Shown: positions 1 to 8,433, numbered from the stretch's first letter. The stretch: 10,405 nt of DNA from Eubacterium sp. (GCA_017616955.1 JAFZXD010000056.1:1-10405); one strand, 5' to 3'. Notes: generated by a model not told the origin, from the sequence alone. Translations and numbers: made by a program.

Positions 1-1040
1 ATATCTTCCAGCTTGGAGGAAACTTCCCTGAGTACATAGATAAGATTCAGTATATGAATGAATATATTGATAAAGGTATAGTGGATACATCAGGAATACC
101 TGAAGCATATCTCAAGATAACACAGGATACTGAAGGAAATCAGATTGGGCTTTCAAATGGTTTAAATACATATGGTATAGCTTATGATGTAGATATGTTC
201 AAAGAGGCAGGACTTCCTCTTCCTACAGAGAACTGGACATGGGAAGACTTTGAAAATGCAGCACTCACTATTTCAGAAAAGACAGGTCATTTTGGATCAT
301 CCGGATTTACATCAAGTGAGTTTATATCAGGATGCTCTACATATATAGGACAGCAGGGAAAAGTGGGAGAATATTCATTCTTTAATCTTGACCTCACAGG
401 TATGGGATTTACCGATCCACAGATGCTTACTCCTTATATAAAGATGAGAGCTAATCTGATCAATAAGGGAGCATCACCTGATGCAGGAGCTGAGATGGAG
501 ATTACAAATATAGAGAATGACTTCCTTGTAACCGGCGAAGCAGGTATGACATGGGTAGCTATTAACCAGTTCCCAACAATATATGATATCTGTGCAGAAG
601 AAGGACGTACTCTTGCACTCGCTACTGTACCTAGAGTAAAGGCTGACGGCCCTGCAGGAACAGTAATTCAGTCATCTCAGATGCTTTGTGTATCGAAGGA
701 TAGTAAGTATCAGGAAGAGGCAGCGAAGTTTATAAGCTGGTTCCAGAATAGTACAGAATGTAATAATGTCCTTAAAGGTGAAAGAGGTGTTCCTATAAAT
801 GATTCTGTACGTGAGGCACTTGAAGCAGAGGCAACTGATGGACAGAAGATTATGTATAATTATGTAAGTCTTGTAGGTACATTTGAGACACCGGAAAAGA
901 TGAACGTTTTAAGTCCGGCAGGTCAGGATGAGGTTGTAGACAATTACAGAAATTATATTCAGCAGGTAGTATCGGGAGAAATTACAGCTGAAGAGGCGGC
1001 AAATAAGACATATTCAGATGCTGAAGGCCTTTTTAAATAA
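1..1040 (+). CDS. ABC transporter sugar-binding protein, 5'-truncated by window edge
   Basis: This is the C-terminal part (345 residues visible) of an extracellular solute-binding protein of the family 1 (MalE-like) type, which would be a membrane-anchored lipoprotein that captures an oligosaccharide and hands it to the two permeases encoded next. The frame is open from base 3, upstream of the first in-frame ATG at 54, with credible protein (IFQLGGNFPEYIDKIQY), so the ATG at 54 is internal and the true start with its signal peptide lies off the left edge. Family hallmarks are the stretch GIAYDVDMFKEAGLPLP followed by a Trp-rich NWTWEDF segment, a mid-protein GEAGMTWVAINQ segment and a C-terminal SGEITAEEAA helix. 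Binding-protein identity is strong; the ligand cannot be read from sequence. The enzymes downstream suggest a xylose-containing or uronate-containing oligosaccharide, which is inference. Confidence 0.9.
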   Translation, partial: IFQLGGNFPEYIDKIQYMNEYIDKGIVDTSGIPEAYLKITQDTEGNQIGLSNGLNTYGIAYDVDMFKEAGLPLPTENWTWEDFENAALTISEKTGHFGSSGFTSSEFISGCSTYIGQQGKVGEYSFFNLDLTGMGFTDPQMLTPYIKMRANLINKGASPDAGAEMEITNIENDFLVTGEAGMTWVAINQFPTIYDICAEEGRTLALATVPRVKADGPAGTVIQSSQMLCVSKDSKYQEEAAKFISWFQNSTECNNVLKGERGVPINDSVREALEAEATDGQKIMYNYVSLVGTFETPEKMNVLSPAGQDEVVDNYRNYIQQVVSGEITAEEAANKTYSDAEGLFK

Positions 1041-1070
1041 TTATAAAAGTAAATAAAGCAATCAGGATTA

Positions 1071-1102
1071 CAGGTACACTTTTGCATTAGATTGTGTACC
1101 TG
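1071..1102 (+). promoter_or_regulatory. Intergenic stem-loop between binding protein and permease genes
   Basis: A perfect 9-bp inverted repeat, CAGGTACAC (1071-1079) and GTGTACCTG (1094-1102), surrounds a 14-nt loop. No T-run follows, so it does not look like an ordinary intrinsic terminator. It sits in the 110-nt gap between the solute-binding protein gene and the first permease gene, while later gaps in this operon are about 20 nt or less. In other binding-protein operons such as malE-malF, structures here protect the upstream mRNA end or reduce downstream expression, so that binding protein outnumbers permease. That role is inferred here. Confidence 0.55.
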
Positions 1103-1150
1103 AGATCTTGAAAAAGCTCTGTAAAAAGAAGTTAAGTAATATGAGGAGAG

Positions 1151-2080
1151 ATGGCTATTATGTCAAATAGGACAGGACGTACGTCCGGTTTTTCGAGATT
1201 TTTAAATAATAATCAAGTGGCTGGAAATATCTTTGCATTTCCGTTCATCTTTGGTTTTATATGCTTTTCGCTTGTTCCGATCATAACATCGTTTTACTAT
1301 TCATTTACGGATTATTCGATGGGAAGTAAAACTGCTGTATTTATTGGATGGAATAATTATGCGGAACTTTTTAAAGATGATATCTTTATGAAGTCATTAA
1401 AGATAACACTGTTTTATGTTGCTTTATCAGTGCCGCTTAAGCTTGCATTTGCACTCTTGGTTGCATTTGTACTTACGCGAAATAACAGAATGGCTTCATT
1501 ATACAGATCATTATACTATGTGCCATCTCTTGTGGGAGGCAGCGTGGCGGTTTCTCTTGTTTGGAAGCAGCTTTTTGCAAGAAAGGGATTGATAAATTCT
1601 GTTCTGGCAAACTTTGGATTTAAAGCTATAAATTGGTTTGGAAATGAGAAACTGGCCATATATCCGCTAATACTTATGACTGTATGGCAGTTTGGTTCAT
1701 CTATGATCATATTTGCTGCAGGTTTAAAAGAGATTCCGGGTACATATTATGAAGCTGCTAAGATAGATGGGGCAGGTGGATGGCAGATGTTTAAGAGTAT
1801 TACACTGCCATGTTTGTCACCGATTATTCTTTACAATCTGGTTATGCAGACAATTCAGGCATTTATGTCATTTACTCAGGCATTTATCATTACAGCCGGT
1901 GGACCTAATAATGGAACATTAATGTATGCTCTTAATGTATACAACCAGGCATTTAAGTATAATCACATGGGATATGCCTGTGCTATGAGCTGGTTAATGC
2001 TTGTGGTAATGAGTGTCATTACTTTTATTATATTCAAAACATCGAAGTTCTGGGTATTCAGCGAAGGGGGTGACAAATAA
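1151..2080 (+). CDS. ABC sugar transporter permease, MalF/UgpA type
   Basis: Inner-membrane permease subunit of a carbohydrate ABC importer (CUT1 class), 309 residues, a usual length. About six hydrophobic membrane segments are visible, roughly at residues 28-50, 84-108, 121-142, 170-192, 218-247 and 277-297. The cytoplasmic EAA loop, which docks the ATPase, reads EAAKIDGAGGWQMFKSITLP at 201-220 and matches the EAA-x3-G-x9-I-x-LP pattern. The motif FIITAGGPNNGT (about 245-256) is typical of MalF-like subunits. The start is uncertain: the GGAG of the purine-rich site at 1143-1150 ends only 2 nt before the ATG at 1151, but 11 nt before a second in-frame ATG at 1160 (residue 4), so initiation at 1160 is possible. 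Its stop overlaps the next permease's start by one base (TAATG), suggesting translational coupling. No ATPase gene is in the window. Confidence 0.93.
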   Translation: MAIMSNRTGRTSGFSRFLNNNQVAGNIFAFPFIFGFICFSLVPIITSFYYSFTDYSMGSKTAVFIGWNNYAELFKDDIFMKSLKITLFYVALSVPLKLAFALLVAFVLTRNNRMASLYRSLYYVPSLVGGSVAVSLVWKQLFARKGLINSVLANFGFKAINWFGNEKLAIYPLILMTVWQFGSSMIIFAAGLKEIPGTYYEAAKIDGAGGWQMFKSITLPCLSPIILYNLVMQTIQAFMSFTQAFIITAGGPNNGTLMYALNVYNQAFKYNHMGYACAMSWLMLVVMSVITFIIFKTSKFWVFSEGGDK

Positions 2081-2934
2081 TGCAAAACGAAAGATTTAAA
2101 AGGATAACAACAAAGAAGTGTCTATATAACGTTCTTGTAATTGCATTTGGATTTATTATGATATATCCTGTTTTATGGATGATGTCAGGCTCCTTTAAGG
2201 ATAATAGTGAGATATTAAGAGGTACACTCAGTCTGATTCCCAAGAATGTCAAGATTAGTAACTATGTTACCGGGTGGAAAGGCTTTAGTGGTATTTCCTT
2301 TGCTCGATTCTTTCTGAATTCATTTGTCATAACCGGTATAGCTACATTTGGAACTGTAATCAGTTCAGCGCTTGTAGCATATGCTTTGGCCAGAATTAAA
2401 TTCGTCGGAAGAAAGTTCTGGTTTACATGTATGCTGGTAACAATGATGCTTCCAAGTCAGGTTATAATGATTCCTTCGTTTCTTATATGGTATAAAGTTG
2501 GGCTCGCAAACAGTTACGTGCCACTGATACTTCCGTATTTCTGCGGTCAGGCATTTTTCATATATCAGATGATGCAGTTTATGAAGGGTATTCCGAGAGA
2601 ACTTGATGAGGCCGCAACTATTGATGGATGCAGCAAATATAAGATATTTACAAGGATTATCTTACCTCTTCTGAAGCCATCCATAGTTACTACTGTTATC
2701 ATTCAGTTTTATTGGAAATGGGACGATTATATGGGACCGCTTCTCTACCTGAATAAGCCGGAATCATATACAGCATCATTGGCTATAAAAATGTTCGCGG
2801 ATTCTTCATCCAAAACAGATTATGGTGCGATGTTTGCTATGTCGACTATATCACTTATTCCGGTGTTGGTAATATTCTTGATATTCAATAAACACCTGGT
2901 AGAAGGTATTGGTTCGAGTGGATTAAAGAGTTAA
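2080..2934 (+). CDS. ABC sugar transporter permease, MalG/UgpE type
   Basis: Second permease of the same CUT1 importer, 284 residues. About six membrane segments are visible, near residues 14-36, 78-102, 112-135, 147-168, 198-218 and 251-270. The ATPase-docking EAA loop is EAATIDGCSKYKIFTRIILP at 177-196. The C-terminal NKHLVEGIGSSGLKS is the usual ending of MalG-like subunits (VEGI..G.lK). The ATG shares its A with the preceding TAA stop, and a purine-rich AAGGGGG (2064-2070) serves as ribosome binding site. It should pair with the upstream MalF-like protein to form the membrane channel. The ligand is not determinable from the permease; the operon partners point to an oligosaccharide cleaved in the cytoplasm. 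Confidence 0.93.
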   Translation: MQNERFKRITTKKCLYNVLVIAFGFIMIYPVLWMMSGSFKDNSEILRGTLSLIPKNVKISNYVTGWKGFSGISFARFFLNSFVITGIATFGTVISSALVAYALARIKFVGRKFWFTCMLVTMMLPSQVIMIPSFLIWYKVGLANSYVPLILPYFCGQAFFIYQMMQFMKGIPRELDEAATIDGCSKYKIFTRIILPLLKPSIVTTVIIQFYWKWDDYMGPLLYLNKPESYTASLAIKMFADSSSKTDYGAMFAMSTISLIPVLVIFLIFNKHLVEGIGSSGLKS

Positions 2935-2954
2935 TAAAGAAAAAGGTATAGATT

Positions 2955-4496
2955 ATGATAAAAAATCCTATTTTAAAGGGTTTCTGCCCGGATCCCAGTA
3001 TTATATGGGCGTATGACAGATATTATATTGCAACGTCTACTTTTGAATGGTGGCCGGGAGTCAGATTATTTGAATCAAAAGATTTGAAGAATTGGAGTCA
3101 GATTAAGTCGCCGCTTAGACGAAGAAGCCAGCTTGATCTTACAGGAGACCCGCCGTCAGGAGGTGTGTGGGCGCCGTGTTTATCTTTTGATGGTGACCGG
3201 TTTTATCTGGTCTATACTGATGTGAAGACCAAAAAAGGAAGATTTTATAATACAAATAATTATATTGTATGGACCGATGACATATATGGAGAGTGGTCAG
3301 AACCTGTATATTTAAATAGTATAGGTTTTGATCCGTCTCTTTTCCATGATACAGATGGAAAAAAATATCTCGTGAATATGATAAATGGATTTAAGGGGAT
3401 TACCGTACAGGAATTCGATGCCGATACTATGATGCTTTGTGGGGAGAGAGTATGTGTATATAAAGGTTCGGGAATCGGATGTCTGGAGGGACCGCATATT
3501 TATCATATAGGAGAATGGTACTACCTGATCGCTGCAGAAGGTGGAACAGGATATGATCACTGTGTAACTATGGCCAGAGCTGATAATATATATGGGCCAT
3601 ATGAAACATGTCCGGATAATCCGATACTGACTTCTGACAGGGATGGATTATTACAGAAATGCGGTCATGCAGATATAGTTGAGACACCCGATCATGAATG
3701 GTATATGGTTCACCTATGTTCAAGACCGGTAAAGAAAACTACCGGAAGTGTTTTGGGAAGAGAAACAGCGATTCAGGCTATGGAACTTGGGCCTGACGGG
3801 TGGTTCAAAACTAAGCATGGCAGTAGATATGGCCTGGAAAGCACAGAAGAACCTGCAGCATATTCTAAAAACGATGAAACAGAAGTGGGCAGATACTGCT
3901 TTAAAGATGATTTTTCAGATGGTTCCATTAAGGAGGAGTATTCATCGCTTCGCTGGGACTATAATGAGTTCTCATATATAGATACATCAGAGAAGAAGAT
4001 GCATATAAGAGGATATGAATCTCTGAATTCACTACATCATGTTGCATTGCTTGCTACAAGACAGCAAAGTATAAAATGTGCTGCGGAAACGAAGATGAGT
4101 TTTTCTCCTTATAGTTATCAACAGATGGCCGGGATAACTTATATGTATGATAATCTGAATTTTTATATATTCGGAAAAACGCTTACGGAAGAAGGCGATT
4201 CGGTTCTTGTATTATTAAAAAGCGATAAAGGAGACATTACAGATATGATGTCTCCTATAGCTATAAATGAAGGGGATATTAAACTAAGAATCGAAACAGA
4301 CGGTATAAATATTCGATTCAGTTATGCGCTGGGTGAAGAGTGGACTGAGATTAAAGAGACGGGCAGTACGGATATACTCACAGATGAATACTGCAGGGGA
4401 TTTACCGGTGCTCATTTTGGAATGTATGTTCATGATATGATTGAAAATAAGGCTGTTGCAAAGTATGACTATTGGAGTGTTGAGGAAGGTTTATAG
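2955..4496 (+). CDS. Glycoside hydrolase family 43, beta-xylosidase type, with C-terminal beta-sandwich domain
   Basis: A 513-residue inverting glycosidase resembling GH43 beta-xylosidases (XynB3/SXA type), some of which also have alpha-L-arabinofuranosidase activity. The N-terminal five-bladed propeller (about 1-310) shows NPILKGFCPDPS with the expected catalytic base D13, the hallmark FEWWPGV, SQLDLTGDPPSGGVWAP at 58-74, the pKa-modulating D126 in GFDPSLF, and the general acid E178 in GCLEGPH. From about residue 315 (YCFKDDFSDG) a concanavalin-like GH43 C2 domain follows, including the RQQ and QQMAG motifs; in this family it helps close the active site. No signal peptide is seen, so it probably acts in the cytoplasm on imported oligosaccharides, removing non-reducing-end xylose. 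The ATG has a modest AAAGG site (2942-2946) 8 nt upstream. The family call is firm; xylosidase versus arabinofuranosidase specificity is not settled. Confidence 0.93.
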   Translation: MIKNPILKGFCPDPSIIWAYDRYYIATSTFEWWPGVRLFESKDLKNWSQIKSPLRRRSQLDLTGDPPSGGVWAPCLSFDGDRFYLVYTDVKTKKGRFYNTNNYIVWTDDIYGEWSEPVYLNSIGFDPSLFHDTDGKKYLVNMINGFKGITVQEFDADTMMLCGERVCVYKGSGIGCLEGPHIYHIGEWYYLIAAEGGTGYDHCVTMARADNIYGPYETCPDNPILTSDRDGLLQKCGHADIVETPDHEWYMVHLCSRPVKKTTGSVLGRETAIQAMELGPDGWFKTKHGSRYGLESTEEPAAYSKNDETEVGRYCFKDDFSDGSIKEEYSSLRWDYNEFSYIDTSEKKMHIRGYESLNSLHHVALLATRQQSIKCAAETKMSFSPYSYQQMAGITYMYDNLNFYIFGKTLTEEGDSVLVLLKSDKGDITDMMSPIAINEGDIKLRIETDGINIRFSYALGEEWTEIKETGSTDILTDEYCRGFTGAHFGMYVHDMIENKAVAKYDYWSVEEGL

Positions 4497-5893
4497 TGAA
4501 TAAAGAGGTTAAGGTAGTATTTGATACGAGTGATGACTCCCTTAAGCGCCTGTATGATGATGCAGAAAGAAAGTGCTTACTGAATATAAAAGATTTTTCC
4601 GGAAGAAAAGTCCTGGTTGAAGGGGGAGGATACGAAAAGATTTGGCTGGAAACTCAACCTATGGGCGGAGAAATGTATGCCAAACGAAACCTGGAAATAG
4701 GTCTTAATAACCAGCTTTTATTTATGGAATATGCAAGGGAAGACGGAAGAATACCCGGTTCTATAGCATATGAAGATGGGAAGATAATTCCACAGTTTAA
4801 TAAGTTTCAGGGATTCTGTTTTCCTCAGCCTGCGCTGAATATGTATTATTTGGCTGAGCCCGGAATAGATTATCTGGATATGTTATATACGACTCTTGAG
4901 AGATTCGATGAATATCTTTGGAGAGTAAGAGACAGTGATCATGATGGATGTTTGGAATCCTGGTGTAAGTATGATACCGGTGAGGACAATGCTGTGAGGT
5001 ATATGGATGCTCCCGATGGCTGGGAGGAAGAATACCCGCCGCAAGATTGCCGGATAGTGCCTATGGCTTCGCTGGATGTAATGAGTTATTCATATACAGC
5101 AAGAGAAACACTTATGGAAATAAGTCAGATACTGGGAAAGCAGAATCTGGCGGAAATGTGGAAATTAAAATCTAAACATGTAAGCAATAAGATTCGAGAA
5201 TACCTATGGAATGAAGACAAAGGTACTTGTTTTGACAGAGATAAGAATCATTTTGAGATTCCTATACTATATCATAATACTTTGAGAGCTATGTATTGGC
5301 ATAGTATAGATCAGGATATGGCAGATGCTTTTGTAAAAAGACACTTGCTTAATCCTGATGAGTTTTGGACAGAGATGCCGCTTCCTTCCGTGGCGGTAAA
5401 TGATTCTGCTTTCAGGAATATATCTACAAATAACTGGAGCGGTCAAAGCGAATCGTTAACATATCAGAGGGCTATAAGAGCTTTGGAAAACTATGGATAT
5501 GATAGTTTAATCCCGAAACTGGGGAGACGTTTTATAGATGCGCTGAAAAAAGAATGCAGATTTGTTCAGCAGTTTGATCCGTTTACCGGAGAGATATCCA
5601 GGGTTTCGCTAGATGGAGAAATGGATGCTTATGGTCCGGCTATACTTTCTACTTTAGAATATATATCCAGAATATATGGAGTTCACAGAGAGAAGAACTA
5701 TATATACTGGGGCTGTACAACCGGCAGTGAGAGTATATACGAACAGCATATAGGAGAACACATATATAGTGTTGAAAATACGTACAGTGGAGCTAGTGCG
5801 AAGATAGACGGAAGAGAGATCTTTGAAACCAAAGCAGATGTAAAAATTGTCACAGATCTATCCGGAAATATAGTAAATGTAGTGGATCTATAA
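4496..5893 (+). CDS. MGH1/GH63-like (alpha/alpha)6-barrel glycoside hydrolase, substrate unknown
   Basis: A 465-residue protein starting with GTG (4496) that shares one base with the GH43 stop (TAGTG); GAGGAAGG at 4482-4489 gives a 6-nt spacing, so it is probably translationally coupled to GH43. It resembles the toroid (alpha/alpha)6 hydrolases of the GH63/GH37/mannosylglycerate-hydrolase-like group: WLETQPMGGEMYAKRNLEIG (50-69), YAREDGRIPGSI (79-90), YDTGEDN (159-165), NNWSGQSES (312-320), and a C-terminal small beta domain after about 400. In this clan an Asp in the DTGEDN-type segment is the acid (D160 or D164 here) and a C-terminal Glu the base (E366 or E375 are candidates). No signal peptide is visible, so it is likely cytoplasmic. 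Automated pipelines might label it a glycogen debranching protein or trehalase-like; I would not accept those without assay. It probably cleaves a linkage in the same oligosaccharide as GH43. Confidence 0.78.
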   Translation: MNKEVKVVFDTSDDSLKRLYDDAERKCLLNIKDFSGRKVLVEGGGYEKIWLETQPMGGEMYAKRNLEIGLNNQLLFMEYAREDGRIPGSIAYEDGKIIPQFNKFQGFCFPQPALNMYYLAEPGIDYLDMLYTTLERFDEYLWRVRDSDHDGCLESWCKYDTGEDNAVRYMDAPDGWEEEYPPQDCRIVPMASLDVMSYSYTARETLMEISQILGKQNLAEMWKLKSKHVSNKIREYLWNEDKGTCFDRDKNHFEIPILYHNTLRAMYWHSIDQDMADAFVKRHLLNPDEFWTEMPLPSVAVNDSAFRNISTNNWSGQSESLTYQRAIRALENYGYDSLIPKLGRRFIDALKKECRFVQQFDPFTGEISRVSLDGEMDAYGPAILSTLEYISRIYGVHREKNYIYWGCTTGSESIYEQHIGEHIYSVENTYSGASAKIDGREIFETKADVKIVTDLSGNIVNVVDL

Positions 5894-5934
5894 AAAGAAA
5901 CGAGATTGCCTGTAAACAATCTCGTTTCTTTTTT
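5892..5934. terminator. Bidirectional intrinsic terminator between convergent operons
   Basis: A perfect 17-bp inverted repeat (5892-5908 and 5917-5933) with an 8-nt loop (CCTGTAAA). The GC-containing core is ACGAGATTG/CAATCTCGT, flanked by a T-tract at 5929-5934 on the + strand and, by symmetry, a T-tract on the - strand. It begins inside the stop codon of the + strand hydrolase gene and lies 23 nt beyond the stop codon of uxaC on the - strand, so it can end both transcripts. Confidence 0.92.
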
Positions 5935-5956
5935 ATGTATTTTGGTTTGAAGGCTT

Positions 5957-7372
5957 TTATATAGTATCTACCGGAAAACCAAAGTAGTTAACGGAGTTAT
6001 TATAGCTTATATTTTTAACAATATCTCCCAGAATCTCATAGTCTTCAGGATACTCTCCATTTTCAACAAGTTCACCAAACATGTTACATAGTATACGGCG
6101 GAAATACTCGTGTCTTGTATATGAAAGAAATGATCTGGAATCGGTAAGCATACCTACAAATCCGGAGAGATTTCCGAGACATGCAAGAGTACGAAGCTGG
6201 TCCTGCATACCCGGTTTATGATCATTGAACCACCATGCGCTTCCCTGCTGGATTTTTGATATAGCGGATGAATCCTGGAAACAACCGAGTATAGTACCTA
6301 TATATGAATTATCTATAGGGTTCAGACTATAAAGGATTGTTTTTGGAAGTATATGTTTTTCTTCAAGGGCATTCAGGAAATCAGCCAATTCGCTTGAAGG
6401 AGTATAGTTATTGATGCAGTCATAACCTGTATCCGGACCTAATTTCTCGAAAGCCGGTTTGTTGTTATCTCTTTTACATCCGTAATGAAGCTGCATTACC
6501 CAGTTTTTCTCATTGTAGTATTTTGCCATAGCCTGCATAAATGCATATTTAAACTTGAGTTCCTCTTCCCGGGATATGGCATTTCCATTCATACGTGATA
6601 TGAAAATGTCTTCTATCTCCGATATTTCGGCCGGAGCGTACATTACATATTCCAGAGCGTGATCTGATACAAGGCATCCGTTTTCTTCAAAGAAGTCCAT
6701 TCGGATCTTTAAGGCTTCTAACAGATCCTTATAAGTTTGGATCTTGATATTGCTGACATCTGACAGTTTCTGTATATAATCCTTGTAGTCTGGCTTTTCT
6801 ATATTCATAGCCTTGTCGGGACGCCATGCAGGAAGTACTTTTACATCGAAAGAGTTGTCTTCTTTAATGGTTCTATGATATTCCAAAGAGTCTATAGGGT
6901 CATCAGTTGTACAGATAAGTGTCACGTTGGATTTAGTGATTATATCACGTGCCCCTATATCAGATCTGTTAAGTATTTCGTTGCATACTTCCCAGGCTTC
7001 TTCAGATGTTTTTAAACTTAGTGGTTTATAGAAGTTAAAATATCGTTGAAGTTCCAAATGGCTCCAATGATATAGTGGATTGCCTATTGCTTTTGAGAGA
7101 CATTCTGCCCATTTGAAGAATTTCTCTTTATCACTTGAGTCTCCGGTTATATATTTTTCGTCGACTCCGCAGGATCTCATAAAGCGCCATTTGTAATGGT
7201 CTCCGCCTAACCATATCTCCGTAATATTTTTAAAATGTTTGTTTTCGGCTATTTCCTTGGGGTTGATATGACAATGATAATCTATCACAGGTACATTTTC
7301 AGCATATTCATGAAAAAGCTTTGAAGCTACGTTGTTTGTGAGGATAAAGTCATTATCCATAAATTTTTTCAT
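5957..7372 (-). CDS. uxaC: Uronate isomerase (glucuronate/galacturonate isomerase)
   Basis: Isomerises D-galacturonate to D-tagaturonate (and D-glucuronate to D-fructuronate), the first step of the Ashwell pathway, in the cytoplasm. At 471 residues it matches the E. coli enzyme length (470). Amidohydrolase-fold signatures are visible: the metal-binding HxH in VIDYHCHINP (H33, H35), WLGGDHYKWRFMRSCGV (54-70), SDHALE (236-241), QLHYG (294-298), GSAWWFNDHKPGMQDQL (377-393), and the very conserved GMLTDSRSFLSYTRHEYFRR (407-426). The ATG at 7372-7370 is preceded by AGAGGA (complement of 7381-7386) at 8 nt spacing, inside the end of the repressor gene; the two genes are only 4 nt apart and should be cotranscribed. 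Because uxaB and uxaA rather than uxuA/uxuB lie next to it, galacturonate is its likely main substrate here. Confidence 0.97.
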   Translation of the reverse strand: MKKFMDNDFILTNNVASKLFHEYAENVPVIDYHCHINPKEIAENKHFKNITEIWLGGDHYKWRFMRSCGVDEKYITGDSSDKEKFFKWAECLSKAIGNPLYHWSHLELQRYFNFYKPLSLKTSEEAWEVCNEILNRSDIGARDIITKSNVTLICTTDDPIDSLEYHRTIKEDNSFDVKVLPAWRPDKAMNIEKPDYKDYIQKLSDVSNIKIQTYKDLLEALKIRMDFFEENGCLVSDHALEYVMYAPAEISEIEDIFISRMNGNAISREEELKFKYAFMQAMAKYYNEKNWVMQLHYGCKRDNNKPAFEKLGPDTGYDCINNYTPSSELADFLNALEEKHILPKTILYSLNPIDNSYIGTILGCFQDSSAISKIQQGSAWWFNDHKPGMQDQLRTLACLGNLSGFVGMLTDSRSFLSYTRHEYFRRILCNMFGELVENGEYPEDYEILGDIVKNISYNNSVNYFGFPVDTI

Positions 7373-7376
7373 CAGA

Positions 7377-8408
7377 TTATTCCTCTCTGTCGTTTGATTT
7401 GTTTATGGTTGTTTTTCTGTGAACCAGTTCACCTCGGAATACGGTCTGTTGAGCCATAGACTGACCGGAGAGTGTACCTATACAGATTCTGACCAGGTTC
7501 TGGCATAATACTTCCAGGTGGTTATCTACGGAAGATAATTCCGGTTCGCAGCAGTTTGTAAGTACGGAATTGTTATAACCTATTATAGATAGATCTTCCG
7601 GAATCTTGATTCCGTTTCGGATGGCATACTTTATAGCACCCACTGCAAGAAAATCATCAGATGCAAGTACAGCGTCAAAATGAAGCCCTTTTTCAGCAAG
7701 CCCACTTATAAAATTGTAGACTCCCTCTATATCCTGTGAAGAACCGTTAAAGTAATGAATATACCTCTCGTCACAGTTCATTTTTCTTAATTCAAAGGCT
7801 GATCTGTAGCCGGATTTCTTTTTCTCGGCAGAATACGAATATGAGTTGAAAAGATAAAGAATATCTTTTCGCCCATTGTCCAGGAGATTCAGAGTTGCTT
7901 CCTGCATAGCTGCAGAATCGTCACAGAGAATAGAGTAGATCCCTTTATGTTCAAGAGAAGCGTTAAGAAGCATGATTGGAATTGAATCAGAAGCATCATA
8001 TATGTATTTGTTCTTCTTATTATCCTTATCTATAAAAGTTGATCCGACAAGAATTATACAGTCAACATGCTGTGACAGAAGAGATGACAATGCTTCTTTT
8101 TGGCTGTCTCTGTTATAACCGGTACATGTCAGTATACAATGGTAGCCTTCCTCGCGAAGATTTCGTTCTATATAATATACAGCCTTTGCCAGGTACATAT
8201 CCGATGAATCAGCACACATGATCCCGATAGAATTCATAGTGTTAAGACCGAGCCCTCTGGCAAATGCATTAGGAGTATATCCCTGACTTGCCATAATGCT
8301 GAGTACCTTATCACGTGTGGCAGGCTTTACATTGTCAAAACCGTTTATAACTCGAGAAACGGTCGCAGTTGATACTCCGGCAAGTTTTGATATGTCATAT
8401 ATATTCAT
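7377..8408 (-). CDS. LacI-family transcriptional repressor of the galacturonate genes
   Basis: A 343-residue LacI/GalR regulator of standard length. The N-terminal helix-turn-helix reads IYDISKLAGVSTATVSRVIN (3-22), followed by the hinge-region YTPNAFARGL (44-53) and a periplasmic-binding-protein-like effector domain (about 58-335) with the conserved segments DAVLASDDFLAVGAIKYA and EDLSIIGYNN. The ATG at 8408-8406 has an ideal AGGAGG (complement of 8414-8419) 5 nt upstream. It is the first gene of a leftward operon with uxaC and is divergent from uxaB-uxaA. Two matching palindromes in the 192-bp divergent region are its likely operators, implying autoregulation and control of both arms. Its inducer is probably galacturonate or a pathway intermediate such as tagaturonate; that is inferred from context. 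It is not the GntR-family ExuR/UxuR type used in enterobacteria. Confidence 0.95.
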   Translation of the reverse strand: MNIYDISKLAGVSTATVSRVINGFDNVKPATRDKVLSIMASQGYTPNAFARGLGLNTMNSIGIMCADSSDMYLAKAVYYIERNLREEGYHCILTCTGYNRDSQKEALSSLLSQHVDCIILVGSTFIDKDNKKNKYIYDASDSIPIMLLNASLEHKGIYSILCDDSAAMQEATLNLLDNGRKDILYLFNSYSYSAEKKKSGYRSAFELRKMNCDERYIHYFNGSSQDIEGVYNFISGLAEKGLHFDAVLASDDFLAVGAIKYAIRNGIKIPEDLSIIGYNNSVLTNCCEPELSSVDNHLEVLCQNLVRICIGTLSGQSMAQQTVFRGELVHRKTTINKSNDREE

Positions 8409-8433
8409 GGGATCCTCCTGTATTTATAACATT

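Noticed and set aside
54..56. ATG at 54 as the start of the binding-protein gene
   Set aside because: The same frame is open with family-like protein back to base 3, there is no ribosome binding site in front of it, and a signal peptide is missing, so the gene is simply cut by the window edge.
1108..1140. Possible internal promoter before the first permease (TTGAAA at 1108-1113)
   Set aside because: No acceptable -10 box lies at 16-18 bp; only GTTAAG-like sequence is found.
3748..3981. A 77-codon open frame inside the GH43 gene on the + strand
   Set aside because: It lies entirely inside a well-supported GH43 reading frame, has no family-like sequence and no ribosome binding site of note; it is a frame shadow.
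5176..5190. ATGTAAGCAATAAG-like sequence in the MGH1-like gene as a further operator
   Set aside because: Only the left half resembles the operator, the right arm is missing, and it is deep inside a coding region.
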